Assembly: GCA_013397115.1 (NCBI GenBank)
Contig: VWZW01000833.1
Span: 47,663 to 111,662, forward strand
Direction of reading: 5' to 3'
DNA length: 64,000 nt
From: Edolisoma coerulescens
Lineage: Eukaryota; Chordata; Aves; Passeriformes; Campephagidae
Shown: positions 1 through 13,900 of the stretch, in pieces
How positions within the stretch are numbered: the stretch's first letter is position 1
Layout: each line of letters begins with the position of its first letter
Notes under the pieces: model-generated
The model's database searches: none
Seen by the model: the letters and a program-made list of their open reading frames with translations, nothing else
Told to the model about the DNA's origin: nothing
Made by a program: the position numbers and the translations under genes

Positions 1-3000
1 CTGGAAAAGGCCCCAAAATGTCAATGTTCCCAGGAAAAATTAGGGGGAAAAAAAAGTTGTTCTTCTTTAGCCAAAACATCATATTTCTGCAAAGTCACTT
101 TGTTTTCTTTGTGATTTGTCAAATCTGGTAACAGAGTGCAAAATAAAACAAATTATTTCCAAACAAGAGAAACTTTACAATAAAAAAATGTAAATATTTG
201 TCCTGACGGAGTGAAAAGGGCTGCTCCACCACTTTCAAGATCTTCCCCAACCCCGACTTCCCCACCCAGCATGTTTTGCTTTAGTTTTTACAAGTAATCA
301 ACAGTTGGAGAAAGCTTTTGTATTTTCCAATGGAAAAGAGCTGGAGGGACACTCTTCCTACAAGTTCCGCCAATTAGCGCCTGGCTCCCCAACCCGCGGC
401 TGCTGTGAATTTTCCACTGCTGGAAATCTTAAATATTAAAACTGGATGTTTTCCTCCAAGACAAATGGGATCGTGCACAGGGCAGCTGCTGCCACACACT
501 GCTCCCTGCAGCCCTCTGGGTAACAGGAACCTCCAGCTGAGCGTCACCCATTTCTCCTGAAAAAGCTCATTTTCCACCCAACAGCAGCTTGGTTTTGTCT
601 GCCTGTGGGCAGGGGGAGAGCTGGGACATCCCTGAAATCCTCCAGCTGTTCCCCTGCCCTTCCTGCTTGCGCACGCCAGCACTGCTCCGTCCCTCCTGGA
701 GCAGCTGCCCAGATGTGCCTGTGCTCCAGATGTGCAGCATCACTGCAAACCTGCAGCAGTGTGTCCCCACAGAGCTGGAATCAGGGACATGACTCATGTT
801 ATATCTTGAATTTCAGGCAAGACCCGACAGCTGGAACACTGTGCCAGGGGTCAGAGCGTGCATGGGGGCTGCCCAGCACAGGGGCAGATGAGGTGCAAGG
901 CCTTAGTGGTGTTGCCAAACCCAGCCTTGTTTTATTAAGAGCATTAAAGGTCATCTTTTTTTCCCTTTTAAAACTACAACCCACGCACCATGCACCAAAT
1001 ACATCCCATTAATCGGAAATACAATTTCCAACACATTAAATATTTAGAAGCGACACCAAAGCAGCAGGACAATAAAGAGCAATAACATTCGGGTGAAATA
1101 AAGAGGTCTCATTTAATTATTTTGTTGCACAAAAGTAGGGCCACATCCTGGGAACTGCTCCTTGCCCCAGCCCATCCTTTTCACCAAGACCATCAGGTGT
1201 CCGTGCCCGGCTGGAGTTGTGCATCCCGACGTGTCTCCCTGCTCTTTGTCAGCATCGCTTTGGGTGCCAGGAGGAAGTGTTGGGGCTCTGGCCCAGGGGG
1301 ATTGAGCCCTGCAGCCCGGGGTGGCTTTCTCTGCCTGGCTGCAGAGGTTTCCCAGAGATGTCCCGGTGATCCCGGTGCAGCCGTGGGTCAGCGGCAGCGG
1401 CGAGCGTGACTCAGCCGTGCCGAGGAGCAGAGCAGGGATGCAAAAACAGTGGATCCTACAGCCTTAGTGATGGGATCAAACCTCAGCCACATCTGGAAGG
1501 GGAAGAAATGAAACATGGGAAGACAAAAGCAGGATTCCTGTGGTTAAGTCACCCCGTAAAGGTCATGATAAGCCCTCTGCTCACAGAATTGCTGTTGAAA
1601 CTCATCGCCAGCCAAACCTGGTGCAGGAGAAACATCTTGCAAATGAAGGGCAACTTCCCCAGGATAGTTTCCATCTCTGGGTGTTTTTCTCTGAGAACAC
1701 AACCACCACAGCTTATGAATGTGGAATATTTTCCTTTTTTAAGTGTCTAAAAGGCAGTGCAAACTCTTGGGAAGACTCCTGGCGCCAGGGAAAGCAGAGT
1801 CCTATGGGGGAAAAGCCTTTCTTCACACTGTGCTGAACCCAGGGCCCGGGGCACTTCCAGCTGCCCGAGTGGACACGTGAGGTTGGTATCCCAAAAGCAC
1901 TAATTTGGGGGAGTTTTATGCATGAGGAGAAAAGCATTCAATGAGAAAACCTCATGATGTATCTGCAAAATCTCTGCTGAGGGGCCATGGGGACATCACC
2001 ACTCCTGACCCTTCCCAAGGAATCTGCTTCACCTGGGGACCTGGCTGCAAACAACACCATCCCCAGCCCTGCTCCACACAGTAATTTTAAGAGTAATAAC
2101 CAGAAAACAAAGCCATACCAAGGGGCCCTGGCTGAGGAGGCTGCTTTGAGCCCATTGCCTGCAGAAAACTGATCCCAGGGGAGCAAGGAGTTACCTTAAT
2201 CGGGAAGGGCAAGGAGGGCACAGGACCAGGGCAGGGCTTTTCTCAGTATTTTTATTTAGGTGGCAGAGAATCTGACGGCAACAGAAAGGAGCTGGAAAAA
2301 CAAACAGGTGTGTCCGGCAGCAAAGGGGCCGTAGCTATAGCAATGGGACAGGCCCTGTTGACAAAAGGCTGCACAAAGGACCTTCTTGAGAGATTAAAAG
2401 TGGTTTATGAGCTGGCAGAGTTTCCCGGGAAGGCGCTGGGCTGGATCACAGCCGTGGGAGGCAATTGCTGAAAAATCAGGATGGGGGTACATGCACTGAG
2501 CACAAATCTGCCTCCTGCAGCATCCCCCCGGGCCAGAGCCAGGGTGGGGTTTCTCAGCAGCCCGTGGAAATGTATGGGTGTGCACAGGGCTGCTCCATCG
2601 CTCCCAGGGCACGGCAGGGTCCCTGCTCTGCAGCAGGCACCCCAAAGGGATGGGTTATTTTGGGCATCACCCAGCTCTGCTTGCCAGATGCTGCTCTCCC
2701 GGTGTCACACATTGCAGCTGCAGCCTGGGGCTGCTGCTCTCTGGCTTGTAGAGGTGTCCAGGGTTTGGGTGGGGAGTGCAGGTGCCCTGCCCAGTGCTTT
2801 AGCTGGACATCACCCTCAAGCCTCCCTTGCACCCATCCCAGGCACCCCCAACAGGAGAGGTGAAATGCTGCTGCTAGGTTGCGCAGCTATTCCAAGAGCC
2901 CTGAGGGCAGCACCCAAAGCAAAACCATGAACAACAGCAGGTCAACCCAATACCCCTCACACAGTGTCTGGTGGTGCAGCACCCCCAAACAGCCCCAGGC

Positions 3001-3779
3001 TCCTGTCTCGCCTTGTTTCTTCTACAACCCCGCAGAAAGTGGGGCTCTGGTGCAGCAAAAACCTCCTGGAGATCCAGCAGCCAGAAGAGACGTATCTGAG
3101 GCAGGAGTTTGGCTGTGCCACCAAAGAGAAGCTCAGAGGGTCAAACTGCAGAGTCAGGCTTCGGAGCCAGGGGCTGTTGGGGACGAGTGGTGGGACACCA
3201 ACACCAGCCTTTGCCCAGAGACATTCACGCTCAGGTCGAGTTCTGCCACCGACAGGGGCTCCTGAATGCCCAAGTGAACCAACTGCTCACCAGCTAGGAC
3301 TGCGCTGAAATTGTCTGGTTTAATTTATCTGAGGCTTTCCAAAGGACTAGTTTGTGATTCAAGCCAAGGGTCAGTTGCACTGACAACTGTGTGACCTCAT
3401 GTACAGCCACTCGGCTCCACACCAAGGAGGAAAAGTTTTAAGGAAAAAGCCAGATGTTGCCTTGGGCAGATGATGGACCACCAGCACTGGCAGCCCATGG
3501 TGGCATCGTTGCTGTGTCCATCAAGGTTATGAAGGGCTGGTGGGTCACTCGTGTGCCACGAGCCACATACTGAGGAGGGAACAAACTGGACACAAACCAA
3601 AGGAGGCCAGGGCTGCCCCAGAGTGCTGGCCCCAGGCTGAGGTGGGGGGTAGGGTGCTGCTTTCTGGGAGAAATCCAGAATTCCCGCAGGGAATGCAAAC
3701 TCCTCATTTGAAGGAGCCCGGGAATAAAACACGAGTAGCAAAAGGCAGAGCTGTCCCAGCAGTGTCACACACGGGGTTT

Positions 3780-3970
3780 GCAGCTCGGAGAAGCCCCAGG
3801 GAGGCTGCTGCCTCTCCGGCAGGCCCGGCAGGCCCGGCAGCCGCTCACGGGGCCCTGTGGCTGCCGCTGTGCCGGAGCCGGCGCTTGCCGGGCCCCGGGC
3901 GGCACACGCCGCTCCCGGCTGGCGAGGGCTCGGGGTGCGCTTCAGGCAACGAGCCGGGGAGGAAACGTGG
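3780..3970. promoter_or_regulatory. small CpG-rich block (possible CpG island or enhancer)
   Basis: About 190 bases with a visibly high density of CG dinucleotides (roughly twenty) in otherwise CpG-poor spacer. Includes GGCCCGGCA repeated in tandem near 3822-3840. Short open frames across it look like composition effects. Function unknown. Confidence 0.35.
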
Positions 3971-4731
3971 TTTTAGTGCAGAAAAAACTCTCAAGAGCAG
4001 CAGCAACTCAGCCTGGAGAGCAGCAGCACCGCGGCTGCCCGGAGCCTTCGCTGGCCCCCACAAAGGGGCACCGAGCGTTGGAAAAAAGCAGGGGAAAAAA
4101 CCCCAGGGGACTGAAGGGATCTTCCTTGTGCTCTTCTAACACTGGTTTTGGCAGTGAGGAAGCTTCGTGGAGCAGAGTAATTCCTACAGTGCACGGCAAG
4201 CACAAGCACGGGGGACAGGCCCTGGCACCTCCTGGACATCAGGCCATGCTCCTCATCCATGGATATCCCCCCTCAATTCTATGTCGGCTTAATTGAACAC
4301 AAGCTGTAACCTCTCAGCAGCAGCTCTGCTGGTGCTAAGAATTATTAGCGCAAAAGGGAGGAGAGATTTGCTTTACTGTCAGAGAGGTTTTGAGTTTCTG
4401 GTAAATAAAGCAACTGTTTTCAGCTCCCCAGGCCCTGCCCCCACAGGATTGCCTTCCTCGACCTGAGGGAAAGGCGGGAGCCAGAGCTGCGAGCACTGAG
4501 CACACCCTCCCAGATGCCATCATCTCTGAAGAGGCTGAGCCATCTTCTGCAGAAAAATAAGGTGACAAAAGATCAAACACATCACATTGTATTTTGAAAC
4601 TGGTAATTGAGTGGGGGGAAAAATGATGTCATTTAAAATCCAGTAGTGTATCCAATACTGACCCCAGAGAGCATGAAATGTTCTTTTTAAATATTAACAG
4701 TCACAATATGAAGGAACAAAACCAAAAACTA

Positions 4732-4751
4732 AACCAACCAACCAACCAACC
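4732..4751. repeat. (AACC)5 microsatellite
   Basis: Five perfect AACC units inside A/C-rich sequence. Confidence 0.85.
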
Positions 4752-5474
4752 CCATCCCTCACTCCCCCCAGCCCCCCGAAAAAAACCCCATTGGTGGGAA
4801 GAAAAGAGCCCAGCCTGCTACTCAGAGGAATAAAAACCCCAAGGTGTGAGTGGGGGGAGTTCTGGGAAACCATTGACATTTTTGATGAATGAGCTTTCTG
4901 TGGGTGGTTGATGTGGAGGAGAAACGCAGACGTGATTTATTCTCAAGCAAGATGATGAGACTAAAGGTCTCCTGACTCAACACTTCTCCTGACTCAAGAA
5001 TTCATCTTTTTGTTTTCTGCCTTTGCAGATTCTGCTGGATGCGAGGGAAAGCCACATGATTTGCGCGCTTCCCATCAACAGCACAGGCTGTTTAGGCTCC
5101 AAGGCAACAAAACCAATTTAAAGCCTACCTTTAAAAGCTGAACTAGATGTGCTTAAGATTACACCTTAATTCCATATTTAACTTGATCCAAGATAAGCAC
5201 AGTGATGAACTGAAGCCCCAGTAAACATCTACCTACATACGCACATTGAAGTCCTATCGTAGATGACATAGTGGAGAGGAAAATCTGCACAGGATGCTTT
5301 TGCTGATTGGAAAGTATGAAATCATAAGGGGAAGCATTTCCTGTGATTCCTCAGGTGTTTTTCTGATTCTTAGAAATGTTATGTGGTTGAAGAAGGTAAA
5401 ACCTTTGGGTGTCTGAAAGGCAGCAAAGTGAGAATGGCGGTCCAGCCCACAACACGAAGGTGTGTAAAAGATCA

Positions 5475-5652
5475 GAGAATCATGGAATGGGATTGGAAAG
5501 GACCTTAAAGCCCATCTCCTTCCACCCCCTGCCGTGGGCAGGGACACCTTCCACTATCCCAGGTTGCTCCAAGTCCCGTCCAACCCAGCCTTCCCGTCCA
5601 CCACTTCCAGGGGTGGGGCAGCCACAGCTTCTCTGGGCACCCTGTGCCAGTG
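5475..5652 (-). mobile_element. CR1 LINE, truncated 3' end
   Basis: Reads as the complement of the avian CR1 3' end: AGAATCATGGAATGG at the left, then GGACCTTAAAGCCCATCT, CAGGGACACCTTCCACTA and GGGGTGGGGCAGCCACAGCT. The 3' end is therefore at the left and the element is heavily 5'-truncated, as usual for CR1. Confidence 0.85.
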
Positions 5653-7875
5653 TAAGGGGAATGACTCACTATACAGAGCTAAAAAGAATTTAGTGTGGCC
5701 TTACCAACACCTCCTGGATGTGACGATCCAGCTGTGAGGAGATGCCTACAGAGAATTTTGGAAATGAGCCTCTAAGAGACACTGACAAACATTTGCAGGC
5801 ACTTCAATTCACATTTCCTTAGGTTTCATAAAACTGACTTTTTCCATGCAACACAAGTTTAAATATTTGTTATTTGCACTGCAAATGTTAAGAAAAAAAC
5901 TCCAAAATGCAGTAAGATTTATGCAGTAAGATTATGGAAAGTCAGACAGTAAAGTGAGGAATGGAAAGAAGAAACCGGCTGAAAAAAAAATTCATTGCAG
6001 TTGTCAGAAAAGGATGAGTAGGAAAAACTCCCCAGCCAACTGCTCAGCACTTGTGGGGAAAGATCCCATCTTTGACAGACCAGTTATCCCTTCTCCCCCT
6101 CTTTTCCCACACTCCCGAAACCCAAACATTGATTATTTTTATATTCAAGGAATGGGAAACTCTAAAATGCTAAGTACCACTACAAAACTGCCCAAGATTT
6201 CCATCTATTTATCAGGAATGCTTGTGGATGTTTCCAGTTGGAGGAAAAAATAGAGTTTGGGGTTTTTTTTTTTTGGAAGTGTTTATTCCTGCATACCCAC
6301 ATGTGAGGCTGACTGGAGTCTGGGCTGGAGCTGGGTACCAGCTTTTTTTTATTATTTGTTCTTTCTTAGGTAAAAATCAGGAAAGATTTTACTGCAGAAT
6401 AGACCTGATTACATTAGACCGGACCGTCATGGAAAGAATGAGCTTTAATCTTACTTCCTTCACCTCTTAATTTCTTCCTTATTCACAGTGGATTTCTCTC
6501 TTATTCACTTGAATCAGGGTTGACTACTTTGCTTTAAATGCAGAGGTGAGGTGGGCCAGACTTCTGTTTCCCTCTACAACTCCCAGTACAGTACCTGTTT
6601 TTCCAGGCCATTTTACGAACAGCCATTCTTAGTTCCAGCCTGACCTCCTGGTCCAGTCCTGAAAACCAACCTCCTTACATATACTGATGTATTTTCCAAC
6701 ATTCTAGAGCTTTCCCTAAGGCCAGATCATGCTTTTAGAGGCTCCCCTGGTTGTGGTTTGTCCCCTGGAAACAGGAACGATGCTTGTGCTGGTGCCTCCC
6801 CAGCAGATCCAACACAATTCACTTCAGGGGGATTCACCATTGAAAAGGGCAAGAACTTAATCACATTATTGGGTCTTGTTCTGCCCCAGGGTGCCCAGAT
6901 TTTATAGCAGGGCACTCCAGGGATTCGCAGACAGTCGTTCCAGGTTTAAAATGGTATAAACAGGCAGGTCTTGCCCTCATGTTTTGGGAGGTACAAAACC
7001 CACTGGAAACACCAGACCTGAGCTGGGCTGTGAAAATACAGGGATTGGGCCAGTTCTGTTTTAAACACAGCTCAGCCTTCTCCTACAAGTAGATTTTTAA
7101 AAGTCACCCACCTCTAAGCTAACTTGCAGCCTACTTTTGATCACTTGGAAGAAAAACAGTCTTAATGGACTTCATCTGAAAAGCAGGTCCAAAGTGCTAC
7201 GGATGTGCCCTCTGTTACATTCCAATGCCTGTCACCAAACTACATTTCAGAGCAATTACACTGAATTTTTTCACATTTATCAGCTGAAACCTCAAAACTC
7301 AGGGAACAATCTTTGCTCTCCCAGACCCTCACAATCCTATTATTTATTTGTGTTTAATAAAATTGCCTAATTAGACCATTCTCCAAGGAAACAACTTGCA
7401 GCTTTAGGCAAATACAGAAAGATGTTGACTTCAACACAGCCCTTTCCTTGAGCCAAACCCAAGGCAAATAACTTTTTCAATTAAACCCACTGGACCAGGT
7501 AGGCACAAGTACCTCTGCTGATAAATATCACTAATTAGAATCAACACCTACTGATACAGATCTCAGCTTTACAGGAGACATCTGGGGCCCCCAGATGTGC
7601 TTTTCAGGTCTCAAAGTAAATACGCACAGGCACTGAAACCAATGGCTATCCACGGGAAAACTGAATTTTTAGGGTAAAGCCACTGGAATGTAAACAGCAG
7701 GGCTGGAATTTAAGAGACGACTCCAGAAGTCTGGTCCCTGCATAGCTCGATGCAATATCAGATATTTACCAACCACATGGGGACAGGCAGGTTTGCTTAC
7801 AGGCATGGAAAATGAGGATTCCTAAGAAAAACCCTGGATCTCACTGCAAACTCCAGCATTAAACATTCAGTGAGG

Positions 7876-7931
7876 AGAGGAGAAAAACAAACAAAAAACA
7901 GACACCATGTTGTACTTTTTTTGATTTTATA
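7876..7931 (-). terminator. candidate polyadenylation site of ZZEF1
   Basis: On the minus strand TATAAA (7926-7931) is followed ~20-50 nt later by GGTGTCTGTTTTTTG and TTTGTTTTTC, a good GU/U-rich downstream element. Cleavage would fall near 7905. Position inferred from motif only. Confidence 0.35.
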
Positions 7932-10907
7932 GAATTTTTACAATATATTTCTCTTCATTTGCATATTTTACCCACATCTGTAGCTTTCTTTTTACATGTT
8001 GAACTGAACTGAATAAATCTAAAGGTCTGATATATTTTAAACAACTGATAAAAATTGCAAAGTAGTAAACCCGTAAGAAAAGAAATTATAAAACTCTCAT
8101 TTTTAAGTGTTTAATGAAAGCAAGTCAAATGTATCATTAGGAACAATATGGTTTGTTTTAAACACATCATAGGTGATTCAGGCAGGACAACTGTTTTAGT
8201 TTTTCTTATATTAGGCACATTTTTTTTCAGCATACCTGTTTTCCAGACAGTTTTATACAATTCAATAACATCATTCACATCCACTTGGAACTTCTGCATA
8301 ATTTTCAAAATATGATTGATCATGAATATTCATTATTGGTATTCTACTCCTCTTTCTTTAGAGCTACCAGAAGAAAAAAAAAAAATCAGTGTTTCTTGTC
8401 TGTTAAAAAATCCATAATTAATGATTTGAGTTATAAGGCAGCAACAGATTCAGTGTCAACTCAGGTCACAGTCCTTCAGTTCCATCTAGTGGGTAGAAAT
8501 TATATTTAGTGGACACTGTTCCTAGACAGTTCCTTCAGGGCAAGATGACTGGCTCACGAGGCCAGTCACTGCTGGTAGAGTAAGTTGAGTGGTAATGCCT
8601 AGCAAGGAATTCTGGCCACTCCTGTGTCATCCTTGCAGCCTCATGTCTTCATCCAGAAAGCAAAAGGACAGTCCAACAGAAAAAAACGTGACCATGACAG
8701 AGCTGTGACAGGTTCTATGAATGGTTTATTTACAGTCTTCATCCCTGATGTGAAAAAAGAAAAAGCCTTCTTTGACTGAACAGGCAGATCTCAGCAGCTG
8801 CACGGCTCAGCACAGCAGCCCATTGCATATCCGTGATTCCTCAGCCATGGATGCCCACCGAAGCAGTGAAAAGGAAGTCCTACTGCTCCAGAAAAGCAAT
8901 TTCCAAGTGCTCACCTGCCCCATCCATACGACACCCTAACATCAGTTTAGGAACATCTCCTTTTGGTGGAGCAACTCCCCGTGCCCAGAATCTGCTCAAA
9001 CAATTACAAGGTGTGAAGCAGTTGGTTCCCCAGGGATCTCTGACTCCCCTGCAGGGAGGCTGCAAACTCAAGCACCTTGCTTGGATGTGGGAACAGAATG
9101 ATCCGTGCATTAAAGGTACACCACAACCTTGATAATTCCTTTCCCATCATGACATCTTTAAGGAAATCAACTCAGGATGCTCAAGGAGGGCTTTCAGAGC
9201 AGCATCTCTCTGCTTCCTTTCAGTCTTTGACAAATACTACACTTTTCCTGAATCCTGGCATTCTCATTTGCTAAGAGAGCCACTCCATTCCTGGAGGCAA
9301 TGGCTTCAGCATGGTGCTTCTTGGTCTTCATTTTTAAGTCTTTCAGGAAGAATACTCCCATTCTGATTCAAGCACTTGTTGTGCACTCACCTGGCTGAAC
9401 AGAAGTCAAAATGAAACTCTACAGCACTAGAGGCCATAAAAAAAAAATCCGAGAGATGTATTACTGCATGTTTCCCTCTCAGAGGGAGATTGGGCCACCC
9501 TTAAACTCCAGCCCCAGCTGACAAGACAATCAGTTCAGAGGACACCCCCCAAAGCAGGGCTCCTGTGCACTGGTATTTGGGCACCACTCAAATTTTGGTC
9601 AAGCAGGGTCAATAAATACATTCCCTCCTGACAGCGCCGCTGCTTTACACAACTTGCATTCACTTACTACTAGAGCTTTTGGCTGCCTTTTTGTTCCATA
9701 GTCCAATGTTGGGGTGAAGAAGGGAAGAAGAAAATAATTAGCATTAAAAGTAATCTGAATTTATATTTGACAAGACCAGCTCAACAAACTGTGCAACGGT
9801 ACACAAAATACACCCCCAAATCTTTCTGTGTTCTTTTTAACTCTTTGGAAAGGGAATAACCAATGTAGCTGTGCAGGAAGAAAGCCAATTTATTTCAGCA
9901 TAGAAGGTCTGCAACTCATTCCATGTTCACTATGAGGAATGTGGTTATTGCTCTGTAAGATAAGAGTGGATTGATCATTAACCCCACCCTGAGTGCTGGG
10001 AGTCCAGGTTCCCAACATTGGCAAGAAGGACCTCCTAAGCCAATAATATCGAAATAACTAAAGGAAAAAAACCCTCGTGAATAATTGCTTGTAAAGATGT
10101 GATTTTTGAGAAACGTGTAAGTTCCTCAGGTCTTCCTATCATCACTGCCTTGTGACTGAAGGCCAGCCTTTGCTCTCTCCACTACAATAATAGGCTATTT
10201 GGAATAATACACTGGAGAAAAAGCAAGGTAAGAACAGGTGACCCAGAATAATGAATCAAAGAACAGGAGAAACATAAAGCTCTTGCACGAGGATGCTCTG
10301 AAACTGGAATCCTTCAACTGCTTTGCAAATCACCCACAATTTGTTTTACAACCTGTAGTTTAGTAAGAATTGAAATCCTTTTCCTTGGGTAGTAGCCTCC
10401 AAAGCAAAAATGACAGGATTCAAGTGTGGACCATTTCTGCAGCAGCCACCAGATTCCGGTTTGCCTGTTTCACTCTGAAGACATACAACAGATGCTGCTG
10501 ATGGCATCACCCCGAGTTCAGCAGTATTTTCTGAAGCTGACACATTCCATGGATCAAGTTTCCTCAGGAGCAGATGATACCAGCGTGGGGGCCTTCCATT
10601 CTCATACTTCAGCTACCTTTTTTCCTTTACTTCCTCTGAATAAAAAACAATATTGTTCTGTTTACTCTAACATGCTACAATATGTGCATACATAACTGTA
10701 GGCGACGCGTGAGTTACTTCAAGATGTGCTTTTTCATTGAAGTGCGCTGTTACTTTTACAAATTCTACATCAAGGTGGAAGGAAGGAAGGCTGCAGAGTG
10801 CTCATACACTGAAGCTGAAGGAACTTTTCCTGAACGGAGTTAAGATGTTTGTTCCAATGTCCTATGGACAAACTACTCTATCCCATGCACTCCGGCCTGA
10901 GCCAGTA
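7905..10907 (-). other. ZZEF1: probable ZZEF1 3' UTR
   Basis: About 3.0 kb following the stop codon with no coding signal on either strand and no mobile element I recognise. The left limit is inferred from a TATAAA variant signal at 7926-7931 followed by GU/U-rich sequence. Other minus-strand AATAAA hexamers (plus-strand TTTATT) at 9889-9894 and 8725-8730, and an ATTAAA at 8110-8115, could give shorter forms. Confidence 0.45.
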
Positions 10908-10982
10908 TTAAACATTCCAGAAACTTGTTGATTTGTTTGGATAGTTAATGGCAAGGCTGATAGCAGCAATGTTTTTCAGGGC
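10908..10982 (-). CDS. ZZEF1: ZZEF1 exon 55, C-terminus and stop
   Basis: Residues 2855-2878, stop TAA at 10908-10910. Acceptor TTCTAG. Peptide ALKNIAAISLAINYPNKSTS then FWNV. From memory the human protein ends NVEC, so this copy may be two residues shorter. The exon continues into the 3' UTR. Confidence 0.93.
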   Translation of the reverse strand, partial: ALKNIAAISLAINYPNKSTSFWNV

Positions 10983-13900
10983 CTAGAAAAGAAAAGGAAA
11001 AACAAAGTCACACCGAATATTCTCCTCAACCCCGAAATGTAAAGAAATCCTTGTATGAAACTGAACAGAAATAGAAACCTAGAATCATGGAATGGTTTGG
11101 GTTGGGAGGGACCTTAAAGATCATCTTATTCCACTCCCTGCCACGGACAGGGACACCTTGATGCCTTCCACCAGACCACATTGCTCCAAACGCCATCCAA
11201 CCTGGCCTTGGACACTTGCAGGGATGGGGCAGACAGAGCTGCTCTGGGCAGCCTGTGCCAGGGCATCACCACCCTCACGGGAAGAATTTCTTCCCAATAT
11301 CCCAGAAAAGCATTTGTGCAGTGTTCACTCACAACTTTCAGAGGCCTGTCAAGGTACTGTAATGCCCAAGTACATTAATATCTCTTTTATAAACTCCACT
11401 GGGCAATGAGAAATCATTCAGTGTCTGCCACAAAGATCACAGACCCACCCAGCCCCGGGGCTGTGCAATCCTACCTGTGCTGTGCAGCGATGAAGATGAT
11501 CTTCAGTATTTAAGGCAAGCAAATACTCCTGTAGAGATCCAAGCTCCTGCAGCCAGAAAACATGCAATGAACACCAATGGTTCCACCAAAGGTGATATTC
11601 TACTAATTAACATTAAAATGCTGATCATTAGAGCAGTCTCCAAGAACCAAAGGCATCAGAACTGCACACCAGACTCTCCTGGACTAGAGCACAGTTTGTG
11701 ACCACAGAAACGAGCTCATGACACTGCTCATATTTAAAGTTCAAAATCAACTCAACGAAAACCACATGCAAATACCTTTAAATTAATTATTAAACTAGCA
11801 TTCCTCTCAGAATAAGCAGTGGCTTTAGGGCCTTAATAGTCATGACTATTACTTAAAGTCTCATGATGGATAAGGCAACAGAATTTCCCTCTAATCAGAA
11901 TTTGCTGCCGCACTCCATAAGAAAAAGTTGTTAACGTTTCTGTAGCTCTGAGGGATAAAGGAAAACTGCATTTAGTGTTAACACTGAATTCTCTGTCAAT
12001 CCCAGCACTGAGGAAAGGAGGGATACAAATACAGGAACTGCTTACAGTAACTCTGTTTTCTGTCACAAAGAAGAGCTCTGCCAGTGCACGATGAAGAGGA
12101 AGGAGAATACCAGGCTTGGCTGTGTCGTGACATGAATTGTTTTCCATATGAGTGAAAAGCTGCCACAGTGGTTTCAATAAGGTGAGGTCACAGTCCCTGA
12201 AAAAAAGTAATTTAAAATGAAATCATGATGCAATAGTGAGTAACCACCATGCCCGTTTCTGGAAATCGGGAGGTGGGAGGGAAACCAAAACCAAATCAAA
12301 TTTAAGAGAACAAAACCATATATTTGTGACAGTTAAAAATAAAAAATAACCACTTTGCTAAATGCTCTTGCATCTAGAGATACTCATGCCATACATACAT
12401 AAGCTTAAGGACACATATCCCTTCTAAAACTGAATTACAGTCTTAGTGGTACAACTAAAAATGATAATTTAAAATCTATTTACTTTACAGAGAATCATAT
12501 CATCACTTCATCAGGTTATTACTTCATCCTTATCTTAATTCTGCAGTGTAACTAATACAAAGAGAATAATTTCTAGAAAATTAATTGAAATCTACCTTCG
12601 TCCTGTTTTGGAGTGATTTTTTTTTCTTTACAGCATTTGAATTCATTGGACTTTTTTAAAGGCCAGGAGAGAAGAGAAAGTAATAAATTTCTGCTGTCAA
12701 AGCACTGTAAATTGTATCTGACAGGCAAATTAAGAATACCTGCTTCAAAACACAGGGGGTTTTTTTGCTTCAAAATAGTATCAGTTTAGTGCCTTTTTGT
12801 TGCCCTGCCCTTTGCCATTGGGGCAGGACGTGGAGCAGTGCACTCACCCCTGGCTGCTGCACTGCACTATCTTCAGGAGCAGGTGGATGGCCTTCAGACG
12901 CTGGTGCCCCGTCTGGCGACACGCCACCCCCACCTGCCACTCCCAGATTTTGGCCAGTGGGAGGTGAGGAATTACCCTTTCCTCAGACAGCATCTGCTTT
13001 AGAATTTCAAACCCTGGAAAAAAGAAAATTCAAACAGCTGCTAAGTTTTGTAGGGACACATTCTGTTCATACAGTCAGTTTTCTCCATACACCAAGTATT
13101 GCTCTAGCACGCCAGAAATATTGCATTAAAATACCAAACAAAGATCTGAGGTAATTCTAGATTACATCCTGACATGGCAACTCTTTTCTGAGGTAAAACT
13201 TGCATAAAAAATAGAATCATATCCAAAATTAAATTTTTGCCCAAATAAGGCAAACAAAACACAGGCCCTCCCTATTATGTGATATACAGTGGAGTTTTGC
13301 TGACAGCAAATTATCCACCAGCCGCAATTTCATTAAAAATATTTAAACTCTAAAATAAACTAACAAAACCTCATTTGCTAGAAATTAGACCCACAACCAT
13401 CCTATTTTAATGGATAACCACTTTTGAAAAATGCAATTACCATTATTTCTTTTTCCAATTATGGCATCCCAGAGTGTTTACTAAATACTCTGTGTAATTA
13501 CTATCATATAATGAGATTTTGGATGCAAATTACATTATTATAATTGTAATCTCCAAGTCTCTGCAAAGATTTTTTATTTCTAGCCCAAAGTCACAGGAAG
13601 TAAGAGACATCAGTTGAGTTTCAACTTGAACAAACCTGATCATGTTATTTCTAAGACATTGAATGCAAATTCTAAGTCAAGAAAAAGTGATAACCACAAG
13701 TCTCTCAAAGCTCATCAAAATGACTAAAAAAGGCCCTTTTCAATACATTCTGACCATCTCTTACCTGTCTGAAACCTTCCCAGATGACCTGCTGTCACTG
13801 TAAACTTATAACCCCACTCAGTGTTGCTCATGTCAGAAGTAAATCGGTAGTAGAGTGTGTCTCCTATGTGCATGGAAGGAAGAAAGCCCACATTACTACC

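Larger units (their letters stand above)
1..7904. other. intergenic spacer downstream of ZZEF1
   Basis: No exon, RNA gene or conserved peptide could be supported on either strand. It contains one CR1 fragment, one short (AACC)n run and one small CpG-rich block, listed separately. In human, ATP2A3 lies beyond the 3' end of ZZEF1; no SERCA-like peptide is visible here, so if synteny holds that gene begins outside the window. Confidence 0.6.

Noticed and set aside
1404..1416. TGACTCAGC, an AP-1/ARE-like motif
   Set aside because: A nine-base match is expected by chance in 64 kb and there is no nearby gene start.
2394..2930. Several open frames on both strands
   Set aside because: Simultaneously open in opposing frames, Cys/Pro/Gly-rich, no homology recognised; composition artefact.
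3540..4296. Overlapping plus-strand open frames of 170-200 codons
   Set aside because: Caused by GC-rich, stop-poor composition; peptides are Arg/Ala/Gly/Pro-rich without domains, and two frames are open at once.
5409..5693. 94-codon plus-strand frame
   Set aside because: Mostly antisense CR1 3' sequence.
1..7904. Search for the first exon of ATP2A3, the expected neighbour
   Set aside because: No SERCA N-terminal peptide was found in any frame; synteny alone is not enough to call it.
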